From positions 79,245,982-79,309,981 of the forward strand of contig NW_026947484.1 in assembly GCF_034190915.1 (NCBI RefSeq): a DNA stretch of 64,000 bases, read 5' to 3'. The stretch comes from Cavia porcellus (Eukaryota; Chordata; Mammalia; Rodentia; Caviidae). Both the position numbers and the translations under genes were made by a program. Below, piece by piece: positions 39,101-51,479 of this stretch. How positions within the stretch are numbered: the stretch's first letter is position 1; every line of letters starts with the position of its first letter. The notes beneath the pieces were generated by a model that did not search any database, had not been told where the DNA came from, and saw nothing but the letters and a program-made list of their open reading frames with translations.

Positions 39101-39689
39101 ACTTTATGCTATTTTTTTTGTATTTAGCAAAAATAAAAAATATACACACTGCCTAGCTGGACATAAAGGGAACTGGCAAGTAAAAATTTCTTTAAAATCA
39201 TATTTGATTGAGAAAAGTACAGTTTTGTTTTTACAGTTTTGTTTTCAGTTTAAAGCTTGGGTGAGAAACTACTCTTTGGTTTTTGAGAAATCCAATAAAG
39301 ACTTTATATCTTGCTATAGAATTTTCTTACATCTTCATAAAATTTCCAATACACCTATACTTCTTGCTAAAAAACAAATCTACCAACTACATAGAGAAAT
39401 TCATCTAGTATTCCAATAGTGTAAAAAGGGGTGAGTATTCTCATTATTTAATTGCTTCCTAAATTACTATCAAGTGTTCAGTGATGGCATAAATTCTTTT
39501 CCAATTAAATTTAATTATTAACTCTAAAATGTGGGCTAGATAAGAAAGTGAAATATGCTCCAGTTGAACGGAAACCCAGAAGACAGAGCAGAGTTTGTTT
39601 CTCCTCCACTCACTTTGTACAGCCACCTCTGAGCCTTTCAATCTACTCCAGAATTTAGTACACAGCACAACAACTAATGATCAATTCAC

Positions 39690-39740
39690 TTGGTCAACAG
39701 ATAACTATTAAGCATATACCAGGCACTTTATTGTATAACA

Positions 39741-39785
<45 letters not shown>

Positions 39786-39835
39786 CTGAATAAAACTAAT
39801 ATAGTCATTACCCACATGGAATTTTATTTTCACTA
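39690..39835 (-). repeat. L2 fragment split by a (TA)n expansion
   Basis: 'agataactattaagcatata' and 'ccaggcactttattgtataa' look like inverted L2 3' end. This is interrupted by about 20 TA units (39743-39783), then 'taatatagtcattacccaca' continues the L2. Confidence 0.5.
39743..39783 (+). repeat. (TA)n microsatellite
   Basis: About 20 uninterrupted AT units. Confidence 0.97.
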
Positions 39836-40439
39836 ATCCAAGGGAATTACTAATACTATAAACATATATTGAAGAATTTTAAATTTTGTGACTTATGGCC
39901 AGAAATACTTATTTTCTATATGCCTGCTTAGAATTTCAGCCCCTTTATTATGCTAAACAGTCTTTGGGTCATTATAACGGATATACTTGCAGGAATTACA
40001 TTGCATCTCAAACTCATTCCAGTTTCTATGACTCATCAAAAATTGTGAATGTAGAAAGAGGGAAATCCCACTTTTAAATGTAACACCCATAAATCCAGAT
40101 ACAGTGATTCTCAATCTTCCTTGCAAACAAGCCAGAGGAAATTAGTTTAGATATGCTTAAATAATCATATGCTTTTGTCCTAAATCAGGAACTCCCAGCA
40201 CAAAGCAATGGCATGTTGTGGAATCAACCCCATGTTTCAATATACAGATGCAGTAATGGTGTTAGTCAGGGGTCGTTTGGAGAACAATTAGAATCAGGTC
40301 ACAGAATTTATAATATTATTTATGATGGTAACGTTGAGTTTAAATCAACAAAGTGCAAGAAATCTGTCCACAACACTAAAAACCCAGAATATTCAGCCAA
40401 GGGCCTGGATCCCCACTTCAATGTACTGCATGAGTCCAG

Positions 40440-41150
40440 ATGAAAACTTAGAGCCTATGACAATGCCTCCCACCAGTCAAACCAGAGGTCTAGAGCCCAC
40501 AAGAAAGAATCATGCCAGTCTATTTTACGGATCTGCACTGGGAAGGCCCAAAGGTCAGTGGTGGAAAATAGAAAGTCTATACCAGCAGGGTGAAGGAGCT
40601 GTACTAGTAAGTTGAACGTTCTACCCTGGAGCCAAGAAGTCATGCTCACAATAAGAACCAGGGCTGCCCTGAAAAGTACCACAGCCATCCTCAGCAACAT
40701 GGAGGTCCTGAGCTCCTCCAATGGTAAGAACAGTGGAGTACATGCCAGAAAGCCAGCATGATGAGTTGCTCCTGAGATTAAACAGCACACATACTCACCT
40801 CAGGAGCCAGGAAGCAATGCTCGATGCAAGGATTTGAGCTATCCCAAAGTGAACCACAGCCACTCTCACCAACAAGGTCCCAAGCTCCTCTGATAACATT
40901 GGTCCAACTCACACTGGGGAAGCTACTCATGATAAGCTCCTCCAGGAAAACCAATGGCTCAAACAGCAACACTCAGAGAAACACACAATGCCTAGCTTTT
41001 TTTCTCCTTGTCTCTAGTTATACTGGCAACTTTCCTCAGGTGGAACATCTACACTCGGCACCATGCTGATTTAATTCAGCTGGCATTAAGTGGACCCCCC
41101 AGTTTTTAATCCATAACAAATTGTGAGCAGAGTTTAGGATGGCAACAGGG
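40440..41150. repeat. Unassigned GC-richer repeat with internal duplication
   Basis: This stretch is GC-richer than its surroundings and has two diverged copies of a unit of roughly 180 bp, at about 40625-40805 and 40806-40985. Both share, in order, 'gagccaRgaag', 'accacagcca' and 'gagctcctc/aagctcctct'. Short ORFs through it (40455-40790 minus, 40322-40615 plus) have no recognisable domain. It may be an LTR or other interspersed repeat; I cannot name it. Confidence 0.45.
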
Positions 41151-41339
41151 GGATGGGGTCCTTAATAAACTATCACTAGATGTGATTTTTGTTCCTTACT
41201 GAACTTCTGTCTGTGGTGAGATTTTCTCTGTTATCTAGCTGCTACCTAATTTCACTTGTACCTCTGTTTGTCCAGCCTGATTCTCCAGATTTTCTGGAAA
41301 GTCTGTGTATCACGAATAGCATTCAAAAACTTCATTTTC

Positions 41340-41449
41340 GGGCTGGGGATTTAGCTCAGTGGCATAAGCGCCTGCCTTGCAAGCAGGCAGTCGTGAGTTC
41401 GATCCCCAGTACCGATAAAAAGGAAAAAGACGAAAAAAAAAAAAAAAAA
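41340..41449 (+). repeat. Young ID-type SINE with target-site duplication
   Basis: A full-length copy (ggctggggatttagctcagt head; anticodon-like arm CCTGC-CTTGCAA-GCAGG; 'gagttcgatccccagtacc'; A tail). It is flanked by 'aaaacttcatttt' on both sides. It keeps aagcgcc where the 22441, 25797 and 26119 copies have aagcacc, so it may be closer to the source. Confidence 0.93.
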
Positions 41450-42077
41450 CTTCATTTTCTTAAGTAGGCCACTTTCTGGTGCCTAAAACCAAGAACCTCT
41501 GCCTTAGTTTCATATTATGAACTTTTTATGTGAGTCCTCAAATTCCCAAGTAGAATATTTAAATTAGTTAGAATTTGCAACACATTTTATTCATGGGGCT
41601 TATAATATCTTGCTAGTCAATACAAATTGGTGATATGTCTATCCAGGGAAAGATACCAAAAGGAAAACAGTACTTCAGTAAGAAATTATTAAAACTAAAA
41701 TAAATAAGTAAATAAAATTCAAGTTGCTTACATTTAATTGAATAAGCTAAGAATAAAAAAAGATTAAATATAAATTGATATATATTACTGAATGTAACTA
41801 AGTCATTTGCATTTGCTTAAATTCAGAAGACTTTTCTGCTCACTTTAAGTACAAAACAAAGTATTTATTAATCTACAGCCGTTCCTACTAGAAATACAAT
41901 AAAATCAGTGTTAAAGCCCCATACTACTTACAACAACTGAGTTTCAGTCCTACTAAATAGCATTTCATAACTAAATATGTTGACAATGTTTAAGGTATTG
42001 GAAAAATAACAAGACATCCTAGGATCCTTAGTAACTTCACCATCGTGCTTTATTTTGTATTTATATTTTTTCACGGT

Positions 42078-42252
42078 AGAGCAGTGTTTCTCATAATCAG
42101 AATCACCTGGAGAGTTTACTAAACACTTATACTTGTGTCTTATCCTTAAAAGTTCCTCATGCCGGACACCAAAAGTTGGCATTCCTAACAGTCCCTTAGG
42201 TAAGGTCAATGCTGTTTGTCTGAGGAAAACACCTGTGAGAATCACTGTGCTA
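42078..42252 (+). mobile_element. MER5A hAT-Charlie DNA transposon remnant
   Basis: It opens 'cagtgtttctcataatcaga' and continues 'atcacctggagagtttacta', then 'ggcattcctaacagtccctt', closing 'gtgagaatcactgtg'. This is the order of the mammal-wide MER5A element with its short terminal inverted repeats. It is non-autonomous, without coding capacity, and ancient. Confidence 0.85.
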
Positions 42253-42809
42253 GAAGATATTAAAAATGTAAGTCACAAGAATGACAGAAAAAGTATTCTT
42301 CAAAATTACTAATGTTTTTAGATTACTTGAGTTTTAAAAACTTAAAGTATCCAATTTCAAAATGAGTTTTATATTCTGTAACAGCTTCCTATAATAACAC
42401 TACTAAATTCACATTGCTTAATGATGTTTGAAATATAAAAAAAGACACAAATTAGTAAGAATGTTTATGTGTTACTGCCCTGATAAAGGTCAGAGAAGTG
42501 AAAATGAATTTAAATCAACCTTTGCAATTGCAAAAGATTTAATACAGACAGCATCAATGATACAGATTTATAAACAAAAATTGACCAACAATATATGTAT
42601 ACATGGTGTAAACATGTCTTACACCAGAAAAAACAAAAATAAACAAAACTGTGTGGATGAAGGATAAATATGTATAAGCAAAGATGTATGAACACCACAT
42701 TAACAGCATCTCAATTCAGTTTGATTCATTCTTCACAGTATACAATATTTGAAACTACCAATTACCTTGTTCCTGCCTCACCTGTGATCAAATGCTATTC
42801 TGTATTTTT

Positions 42810-43080
42810 GGTTCAATCAAAAAATACAAATTGAGTACTTCTCATATGCCATGGTTGTAAGTACATATAAGAGATAGAATTGGGGCTACACAATCAAAGT
42901 TTCTGTTCCTATGCATCTTATGTTCTACTGGGGGAAAGACAAATGATAGATAAGTTCAAATAGTCAGGAGAATGACTGGTAGGCATATTAATAATTACGA
43001 AATAAATATGATTTCTGTGTGAGAACACTAGAAAAATATCTGCACAAATACGATTTTGGAGCTTAACTCAGTAATAAGAA
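42810..43080 (-). repeat. L2 LINE fragment
   Basis: 'ttgagtacttctcatatgcc', 'cttatgttctactgggggaa' and 'agacaaatgatagataagtt' follow the reverse complement of the L2 3' end. Confidence 0.6.
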
Positions 43081-43989
43081 AACTTATTTGGCCAATAATA
43101 AGACTGAGAAGGAGTTAGTAATATGAGAGGAAAACAAATGAACATGGAGTCAGACAGTGATTCCAGGATAGGGTGATTGCTTGACTGCTAGAGATTAAAT
43201 ATATTTAATATAGAAGAACATCTATTACATTTAACAACTGAAGCCTATCCAAAACCTTAATAAAACCAATTTCACTGTAATATGGAAAAGAAAGTCAGCT
43301 TGGAAACAGCTGAAGAGCGTATGGTCAATTCCGAGAGGTTTAACATGAAGAACAATCGAGAAACAAGGTACTTTTTTAGAGATGGGTCTGTCAAATGGGA
43401 CTTTATTTTAGAAAATGAAAGCAGTTAAAGGATGCATGCCACAGTTGAAGCCAAGAAGGGTATTAAGTCCAGGCCAATAGGCAGTACAGCCACACTAAAA
43501 TTAAGCTTGCCGCTAAACTGGAAGTAATTTGGAGCCTTAAAACATTCCCTGAAGCAAGTGTATTTAAACTGAGTACTTTCTTAGATCCAAACAGCTGGCA
43601 GTGTCTTCTTTACAACCTTCTGATCATAATAAAGTTCAAATTTTGTGAAACAGTCTTAGATTTTATTTAGACAGGGGTTTTTATTCTCTTTCTGAAGCAC
43701 AATACTATAGTTTTTAACCTTTAAAAATTTATGGTCCCAAAAAATATTTCTCAATCTTGCTTCCAAATACTTCATTTTATTTTTAATTTTTATTAGAACA
43801 TATTTGCAGTGCATAATGATTGCAACCATCATGGCCAAATATTTGTTCTAGGAGAGATTTTTACCAAGATTTACTTTTATAGTACATTTTGTAGAAACAA
43901 ATGTACTAAAAGTGAATACTTTTTTCAGACATTACAAATTACCTCCATTTCCATGACTTTCTTTCTTTCTTGAACCGTACCCGGTGATT

Positions 43990-44100
43990 AACTAAAGCTT
44001 TTAGCTATTCCTCCCCATTTTACAGGTCAGGAAATATACATCCAAATGCACTATTTGCCTGAAGTTATGTAAGTAGTGAGACATACTTAACTATAGGTTT
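43990..44100 (-). repeat. MIR SINE fragment
   Basis: 'ctccccattttacaggtcag', 'gaaatatacatccaaatgca' and 'agttatgtaagtagtgagac' match the inverted MIR core. Confidence 0.6.
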
Positions 44101-44427
44101 ATGAAGTCCACTTAAGAAAATTAATACTACAACTTGGTTCTAAACTTAAAAATGGCAGTAATAGATTACTTTCATTTCTTCCTTTCCTATTTGTGGCAAC
44201 AAGAGAAAAATTTAAGTAAATTATTTCCCACATTCTAGTTTGCATGTCAATTTACTGGACATGAAGATATCACAGTGCATATTGCTCTTAATATGGCATA
44301 ATTTGGTTCTGTTAATGAATAACAATAAAAAGACATAGATAAGGCAGTCAAAAATTACTGTTTTAGAAGTTACTTAACTAAAACAACATTGAAAAATTAA
44401 AGAATTTTCTAGTTTTTCAACTATTCA

Positions 44428-44460
44428 AACATTATACATTGAACTACATCCCCAGCCCAA
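44428..44460 (-). repeat. ID-type SINE head fragment
   Basis: 'gaactacatccccagccc' is the inverted head of an ID SINE; no further part is recognisable. Confidence 0.35.
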
Positions 44461-44504
44461 GAACCACTTATAGTCACAAAATAAACTTAATTAGGAAAAT
44501 TACT

Positions 44505-44605
44505 GTACCTGTCTGTGCCTCAATTTATTCACCTGTAAAACGAAAGGACTGGAATAAATGGTTTCCACCACCTTCCCAACTCTGATGTTCTGAGAAACTA
44601 TTATT
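44505..44605 (+). repeat. MIR-family SINE
   Basis: 'tgtctgtgcctcaatttatt', 'cacctgtaaaacgaaaggac' and 'tcccaactctgatgttctg' match a MIR-type core with its 3' variant. Confidence 0.7.
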
Positions 44606-45774
44606 GAATATCTTCCAACTTTGTGAAAGGTATGAATTAGTATGAGATTAACAAGAGACCTTTCTCTAACTAGAAACTTCCGTGCTGTCATTCACATAAG
44701 GACAATTTTTTCTCCAAAAATATTTCCTATGTAATCAGCCATATAATTACTGAATATGAATGTCAAATGAATTCACAAACTAGCTCCAAGCCCTATTAGA
44801 ATGTGTATCTAAAGCATCAATGAACAAAGTCTATGTTCTATCTCAGTTACAAAAACCCCATACAACAATTTCTGTTAAGTACAGAGCATATCAAAGATAA
44901 TCTCAACTGTGAAGACTGTAAGAAGACTCACCAATATTATTATGACAGAAACCAATACATTTTGCACTTTAAAACTTTGATCATCTCTAGAATTTAGAAA
45001 AGCTTCAGCTAGAGGCTTATAAAATAGATTTCTTAATTTGCCATTATATAGCATGATGTCATTATTTCCACTTTGACTAACATTATGTAAGAGTGTCAGA
45101 AAGAAATTTGAATTTTAAAAAAGTGAGAAACAGAAGAAAAGTCATTTTTAAAACCTGATTTATTAACTCTATCAACAAATTTTAACTGAAATGGACTTTC
45201 TATATATCCTGTGATATTTTCTAGCTGGTTTAAACACAGTATTTTAAATTATTAGAAATCATTTAGGAAGAATCTATAGAAATTAGGGTTACAATTATCT
45301 CAACTTGTGAAAAAGCTTCTTGGAAAAACTATTCCAAGCAAACAAACAAATAGTGTGCATGGATTCCTACAAAACTCAGGATAAAATAAACAGGGGATCT
45401 AATCTGGTTCCATGCAGACCAGATCAAAGCGAATCGGACTTTGTGGCAAATGAGCTCATGACCTAGACCTCATTAGTAATGATGTAAACAACTGGGCCAG
45501 TGGGCCATAGAAAATATGCAATGGCACTAGACATTTACTTTCAATCATATCTATACTTAATGCTTATAATTTTAAAGAACCAACTTTATAGTTGCCATGT
45601 ATCTAAGATTTTGAAAATGAATACATTCATTCAATTCACATTTAATTATGAAGTGGACTATTCTAAGATCAGTGGTAGGATAATTTAAAAATACACCACA
45701 GTAGGTAAAATTGAGTCAGCACTGGACAGAAACATAAGCTAATAAGTGAAGAACAAAATTTAATAGCAATAATT

Positions 45775-45915
45775 AATATTTATTGAGTGCTTAGAATTTC
45801 TCAGATGACAATGAAAGCACCTTTGATAAACTAATAACCCCCATTTCACAAACAAAAGGGAATCACAAAGTTACATACTCTTTAAGTAGTAGAGTTATTC
45901 TTTCCACCCAACCTC
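45775..45915 (-). repeat. MIR SINE
   Basis: 'aatatttattgagtgcttag', 'taacccccatttcacaaaca' and 'cactaaagttacatactct'-like sequence follow the inverted MIR order. Confidence 0.6.
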
Positions 45916-46968
45916 AGCCCAGTACAAAATAAGAAAAGACTACGATAGATACCGTAAGGATAAATCTATCTTAGCACTCATTCTTTTCTTTTCAGACATA
46001 AAAGCTTAAACTCCCATTTGTAGTTTTCCCTGCAGTTAACCATTACTATGTATGTAGACAAGGACGAAATGACAACTAACAATGGGGTGACTTCTAGCAA
46101 TGTCTAGAAATTCATTTATTTTCTCTGTCAGCATAAAGATCAAAGTGGCATTTTTCTCTTTTATTTGGTATTAATGCTGATAGTAGTTTGGGTTTATGCT
46201 AGAAATTGCAAAAGCAGGTTCCAGGAAGCACTGGATATACATAATAGACAAGATGAAATATTCAATATGCAAAGAGTTATAAATTCAGTAAAATAACAGA
46301 AATTGACTTAGTTCAATGCCAAACAATCACTCAAATAAATGTAACAAAAACAACAAACTGACAAAATCCTATTCGGGGAAAGATCCTCATACTCTGAAAA
46401 TATTTTTTAAACAATGCACAGTACAATGCTGGAGATAAAAAAATTAGAGTGTAGTACTGTCCTTCATTAAGGGAAGTAACAATTCCCTTCAGAGAGAAGT
46501 CAAGGTCCATGTCACAAAAAGTAGAAGTGATATGTCAGTCTACAAAAATCATACTAGACTGGTACAGGGAGCTGTAGCAAAACAAAGGAGAATGATATTT
46601 ACCAGGAAAAAAAAGCACATGTCCAAAAACAAAGAAATTAAATAGAAAGCAAAGCCACATAGGTAGGTAAGAAGATAGGTAAGAATGAGAAGACTGTCAA
46701 GGTAGAAACACGGATTTTTATAGGTAATGAACATGATTCTCGTAAGTAATGAAGGTGATGTTGAGATGATCTGGATAAAATCAGTGGACAAAGTAATAAG
46801 AAAAAACAGTGTTAACTGAAAGATTTCTTTTGATATCATCTATTTTGTATTATGCCTTGGTTGGATATATTGATTTCTTCAACTACTAACAATAACTCAG
46901 TCAGAGTAAGATTATTCCCTTCTCATTTCCATAGGAAAAATAAGAAAAACCTCATATTATTTAAACAC

Positions 46969-47360
46969 TGTATTAGTTACTTTTCTCATTGATGAGACAA
47001 AATAACCAACAGCAAAAGATAAAGGGGTAAAGGTTTATTTGGCTCAGTCTGTAGAGGTTACAGTCCATAGTCTGCTGGCTCCAAGACAGAGTGACATGGG
47101 AGAGGGGCATTACAGAGGAGCAACAGTCCAAAGCAAAGGAGGGTAGCCAGCAGTGAAATAGTAAGCAGCAAATGAGAATAGCATCCCTCTTTCTGTCTCT
47201 TATACTCTATACAGGCTACAATGCTTAAGGCATGTAGCACTCATACCCAGGGTCGGCTCTCCCATTATCCACACCGAGAGCCGTGCCAAACCAATCAATG
47301 GACTAATTTAGTAATCACACATCCTTGACATCAGCATCACACACTGTACATCCAGCCACC
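46969..47360 (+). mobile_element. LTR-like rodent interspersed repeat
   Basis: It starts 'tgtattagttacttttctca', followed by 'gtaaaggtttatttggctca', 'ggttacagtccatagtctgc' and a 3' part rich in CAC/ACA. This resembles a repeat common in rodent genomes that begins TGTATTAGTTACTTTTCTC. I cannot give the family name with confidence. It has no coding capacity. The 3' border is approximate. Confidence 0.55.
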
Positions 47361-47472
47361 TTTAAAAAGCCCACGAGGATGAACACATGAGGGTTTGCAG
47401 GGATAGCTAGGCAAAGCCACAATAAGTAGATCATAATTATAAAAATAAGTCATAATTAAATCAAGATTTTTA

Positions 47473-47667
47473 AGTGCTTAGTTATAATAAAATGTACAAT
47501 AAAAAATGAGCTCTATGTGTTATGCATTCTCCTACTGAGGAAAAAAAAGTCCCATACTTGAGAGACCTTACAGTGCTTAGTGGTAATAATATACACAATA
47601 AAAACCAAACTATATTATTATGCATTCTTCTTATGAGAAAAAGATACCCCCACACTTGAGATCTTAC
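47473..47667 (+). repeat. Two tandem copies of a ~97-bp unit
   Basis: Copy one 47473-47571 and copy two 47572-47667 both start 'agtgcttag', share 'ttatgcattct.ct.atgag' and end 'cacttgagatcttac' or its diverged form. The unit is not a family I recognise. It lies immediately before the probable 5' border of the large L1. Confidence 0.85.
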
Positions 47668-49429
47668 AGGTTAATATCATTGGGATCAATGAAGTTATCA
47701 AAAGAAAATAATGGGTGCACTAAGACAAAGAAACCACAGTGACCAAGCAGCGCCACTGGTTCTGGTGCGAATGGCCCAGCAGCCACAGGACATTTTCCCA
47801 GGAGATCCTGTAGAACCAACAGGTAAAATCAATCTGTCAATGGGAAAATCATATGTTGAATTTCATTATATGATTATACAGCTTGCTCCCTATGATTAAA
47901 GGTATCAAATTAATAATTGCCACAGTTGGTTAGCTGCTAGGCTGTGCTTGATGCTATTGCTAATTGTACTACATTAGCCGGGATGTCACACATGTTATAA
48001 TCAGTTTTTCTCCTTCATATGATAACACTGTGATTGCATGGAATAAGAATCATCATAACATCTAATATGGGAGAATGGAGTGCAGAGACTAATAGATAGC
48101 AACCTGTCATCCTGAATAAATTTAGAAGTGGCTTTTTGGAATAGACAAAAAGACCAAGCAGCATTTACACCAAGAAGACACTCTGAAAAATACATATTTG
48201 CCAAGGATCCCTTGATATTAGTAATAAATCTATAAATCATAAGACATCTACAAGCACCAACATAGAAAATACAACAAAGTTTAAAAAAAAGAAAATGACA
48301 AGATATAGAAGCAAAATGAAACCCCAGACATCTAGCCCACCCAGGTCAATTACAGAGCACAATGAGGTAAAAAGAATCAGAAGCCACACACTGGAACATT
48401 CTGAAATGATAGCAGGAGAAGTTAAAAAAAAAATGGAAATGACTACAGAAAAAAAATAATCTCCCAGGTCAAAAAACAAAAGAAATGCCAATCAAAATGA
48501 AAGATATGCCCAAAAAATCTAGGGTAGACACAGATTTTTAAAAATAGAGGAGCTTAGGAAAATGCCACAAAACAAGACCACACAATGTGGCTGGAGAAGC
48601 TGGGTAGCTGATCCACTGGGCTGGGAATCAATGAAAGCAACTTTTCTCTTCATTGGGGGACTGAGACCTCAACTGAACCAGGACAGTATCGTGCAGTCAA
48701 AGGTAGCAGTGAGAACACAAGACACTTCCCCGAGTGGCCCATCCCACAGTCATCTGTTGGTGAGTGAACTAGAGGATCTGGGACCCACACACACCCTACA
48801 GAGTAGCAGTTAGTGAGGGAGACTGCCATTTTATCTCAAAGTGTTCCAAGGCTCCAACTCCAGCAGCAGAAGAGCCCCAGGGTCAGGGTCACTTCAGTGC
48901 CAGTGTCTGGGAAGGAATGAAAGAAGAGCTGTCCCGTGAGAGCAGACAGCCAGCATGAGCTGGGACGCAGACTCCATTCTGTAAAACTCCAAAAGCCAGT
49001 CTTAGCCTCAGCCACAAAGGACTAGAAGCAGCACCCTGTTCTGCAGTATAAGCAGGCCAGAGGTCTTGGTCTGCAGCAGGACAATGGCATTGCCCACACC
49101 CCTTAGTCTACAGGAACTAATAGGCCAGGGCTCTTGGATAGGACAAAGGCACTACCTGCCCTGCAACTGACCATCAGGCAAACAGCCTTGGTGGCTGTAG
49201 ACAAGAGTACTCCTTTCACCTTACCATCAGCTCGTGTAGAAGGAGCCAGAGGTATAACACAGATCATCCTCACACTCAGCAGTAATGTTACTGCAGATTT
49301 GGTAGTTATCTGCATAGATTTCAGCTCTGACTAGGGAACTAACTACAAACTAGGGTACTAGAGGAAAGTTTTAAAATACTATTTTCTATTTTTTTATTTT
49401 TTTAGAGGGATTCTGTAGGGTTTTGAATT

Positions 49430-49459
49430 TTATTGGTTTTTTTTTTTTTTTTTTTTTTC
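49430..49459 (+). repeat. T-rich run inside the L1 5' region
   Basis: A pure T-run of about 21 after 'aattttattggt', followed by a long pyrimidine-rich stretch to about 49735. It may be an inverted retroposon tail or part of the L1 5' UTR. Confidence 0.6.
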
Positions 49460-50514
49460 ATTTTCTTTGTCCTGACTCTCTCTCCTCACAGGTCTTTCTA
49501 TATTCTCTGATATTCACAGCTGAGTGAACACTTTCTCTAATCTTTCTCTTTTTCCTTGAAGTTCTTTTGATTTTTCCTTCATTTTTACTCCCCTGTCCTC
49601 TTCTCTAGCTTCGCAAAGTTTGGGTGATCATCCTTACTTAGTCCTTCAACCTTACTCCTATTATATTCTCTTCAGCTATTACTCTGTTTTGACCCCTATC
49701 CTTCTCACATTCCCTTTCCCCACAGGATGAAATCACCTCACCAAGGGAAAACCTACTGTGTACAAGTTCCTGGCATATGTAGGAGGTTGTTATAGAACTA
49801 TAGATCTTGCACCTAATGATTAGAGATACCAAACTAACAGTTACCACAGATTATCAGTTTCTAGGCAGTACCTGATGATACCGTTATAGCTAACTGTACT
49901 ATTGTAACCAAGATGCCATACTTGTTGTAATCAGTAAATCACCCTTGTAGGAAAAGATTGTGATAATCTGGGTCACAATCATCAGCATAGCCCATTACCA
50001 AAGGACTAGGTATTGAGCCAAAAAGATAGTGACATCTCATCCCTAGTAAAGTGGGCAGATAGGATCTTGGGACAGACACAAAGACCAACAGCCAGCTACA
50101 CCTAGAAGACATCTCAGAGAAATAGACATTTCCTGGGGAAGCTTTGATACAGTGATAAAGCTACGTAGAATAAGAAAAATACAAACAACAACATAGAAGG
50201 CAAATTAAAATAAAAAATTATAAAATGACACATGCAAAAGCAAAATGCAATACCAGACTTCCTGCTCATCAAGGAAAAATAGAGGGGACAACAAGATACA
50301 GGAAATCAGAAGCCATCTACCTCAAGTTACTAGAATGGCAGTAGAAGAAATCTGTAAAAATATATGCATATGTGAGGCTATTTAGGATATCAAACCAGGA
50401 ATAATATCACAGGTAAAAAACAGAAAAATGGTAATGACCATAATAAAAGACTTGCTCAGCAAATCTAGAGAAGACACAGATAACCCAAAACAACCATAAA
50501 AAATAATAGAAACC

Positions 50515-50574
50515 CCTTGAAAGCAGGCAGTCGTGAGTTCGATCCCCAGTACCGATAAAAAGGAAAAAGACAAA

Positions 50575-50602
<28 letters not shown>
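50515..50602 (+). repeat. 5'-truncated ID-type SINE inside the L1
   Basis: It begins 'ccttgaaagcaggcagtcg', continues with the normal B box and 'agtaccgataaaaagg' end, and has a (aatc)n tail. It is flanked by 'aaataatRgaaacc' (13 of 14 bases identical), so it is a true insertion and not a later deletion. The 5' break falls at the anticodon-loop position of the tRNA-like head. Confidence 0.9.
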
Positions 50603-50605
<3 letters not shown>

Positions 50606-51240
50606 TAATGGAAACCATGAATGCCCAACATAGGAAAGAAATGGAGTCCATGAAACAGATTCAAATAGATATCCAGGATATTATAAATTACATTGAAAGT
50701 TTGCAAAACCATATAAAAAATGTGAAGATAGAATATCAGACCTAGAAGATAGGATCATGGTTCCTGTCATAAAAGGAAAGGTCATGAAAAGAAAGACCTC
50801 TTAAAAATACAAAGAATCATAAAAAAAAAAAAATCCAGTAGCTACAAGATGATGCAATGAAGAACATAAGATTGACTGCAGTCACTGAAAATGCAGCATT
50901 CACCACAAATGACATAAAAAACCTGGTCAGTGAAGTAATAGCAGAACATTTCTCAGGCATGAAAAAGGAATTTGACATTAAGATAAATGAGGCACACAAA
51001 TTTCAATTAACAATCACCAAAATAAAACTATACCAAGCTATGTAATAGTAAAGATTCCAGAAAATACAAGAACCAAATGTTAAAAGCTGTTAGAGAAAAG
51101 CAGCAAATCACCTGCAAAGGAAAGCCCATCAGAATCACAGCCGACTTCTCAACACAAACTCCTGAGTCAAAAAGAGCTTGCAGGTATTTTAAACCTCAAA
51201 AGAAAATAACTTTCAACCAAGATTGATGTATCCTGAAAAA
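50600..51240 (+). pseudogene. L1 ORF1 remnant
   Basis: Open pieces at 50533-50745 and 50857-51045 in plus frames encode a Met/Gln/Asn-rich helical stretch (MKQIQIDIQDIINYIESLQN), the coiled-coil style of L1 ORF1p. After 51045 the frame is broken, but 'gctgttagagaaaagcagca' and 'gacttctcaacacaaactcc' (the end of the ORF1 RNA-binding region) are still recognisable. It is non-functional. A 5'-truncated ID SINE inserted just before it (50515). Confidence 0.7.
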
Positions 51241-51479
51241 TTATCTTTCAGAATTAATGGAGAAATAAAATATTTCCATGAAAAAAACAACTAAAACAAT
51301 TCATGACACCAAAACCATCCCTATTAGAGTTCTGAAAAATATTTTAAAACAAAACAAAACAAAACAAAAACCTCACAATTCCAAGAGTACCAACAGAAAG
51401 AAGCCACCGGCCAGGGAAAGCAATTAAACACTGGAGAATGACTGAGAATCATCAACAGGAAAATTGCATGACAAACACA

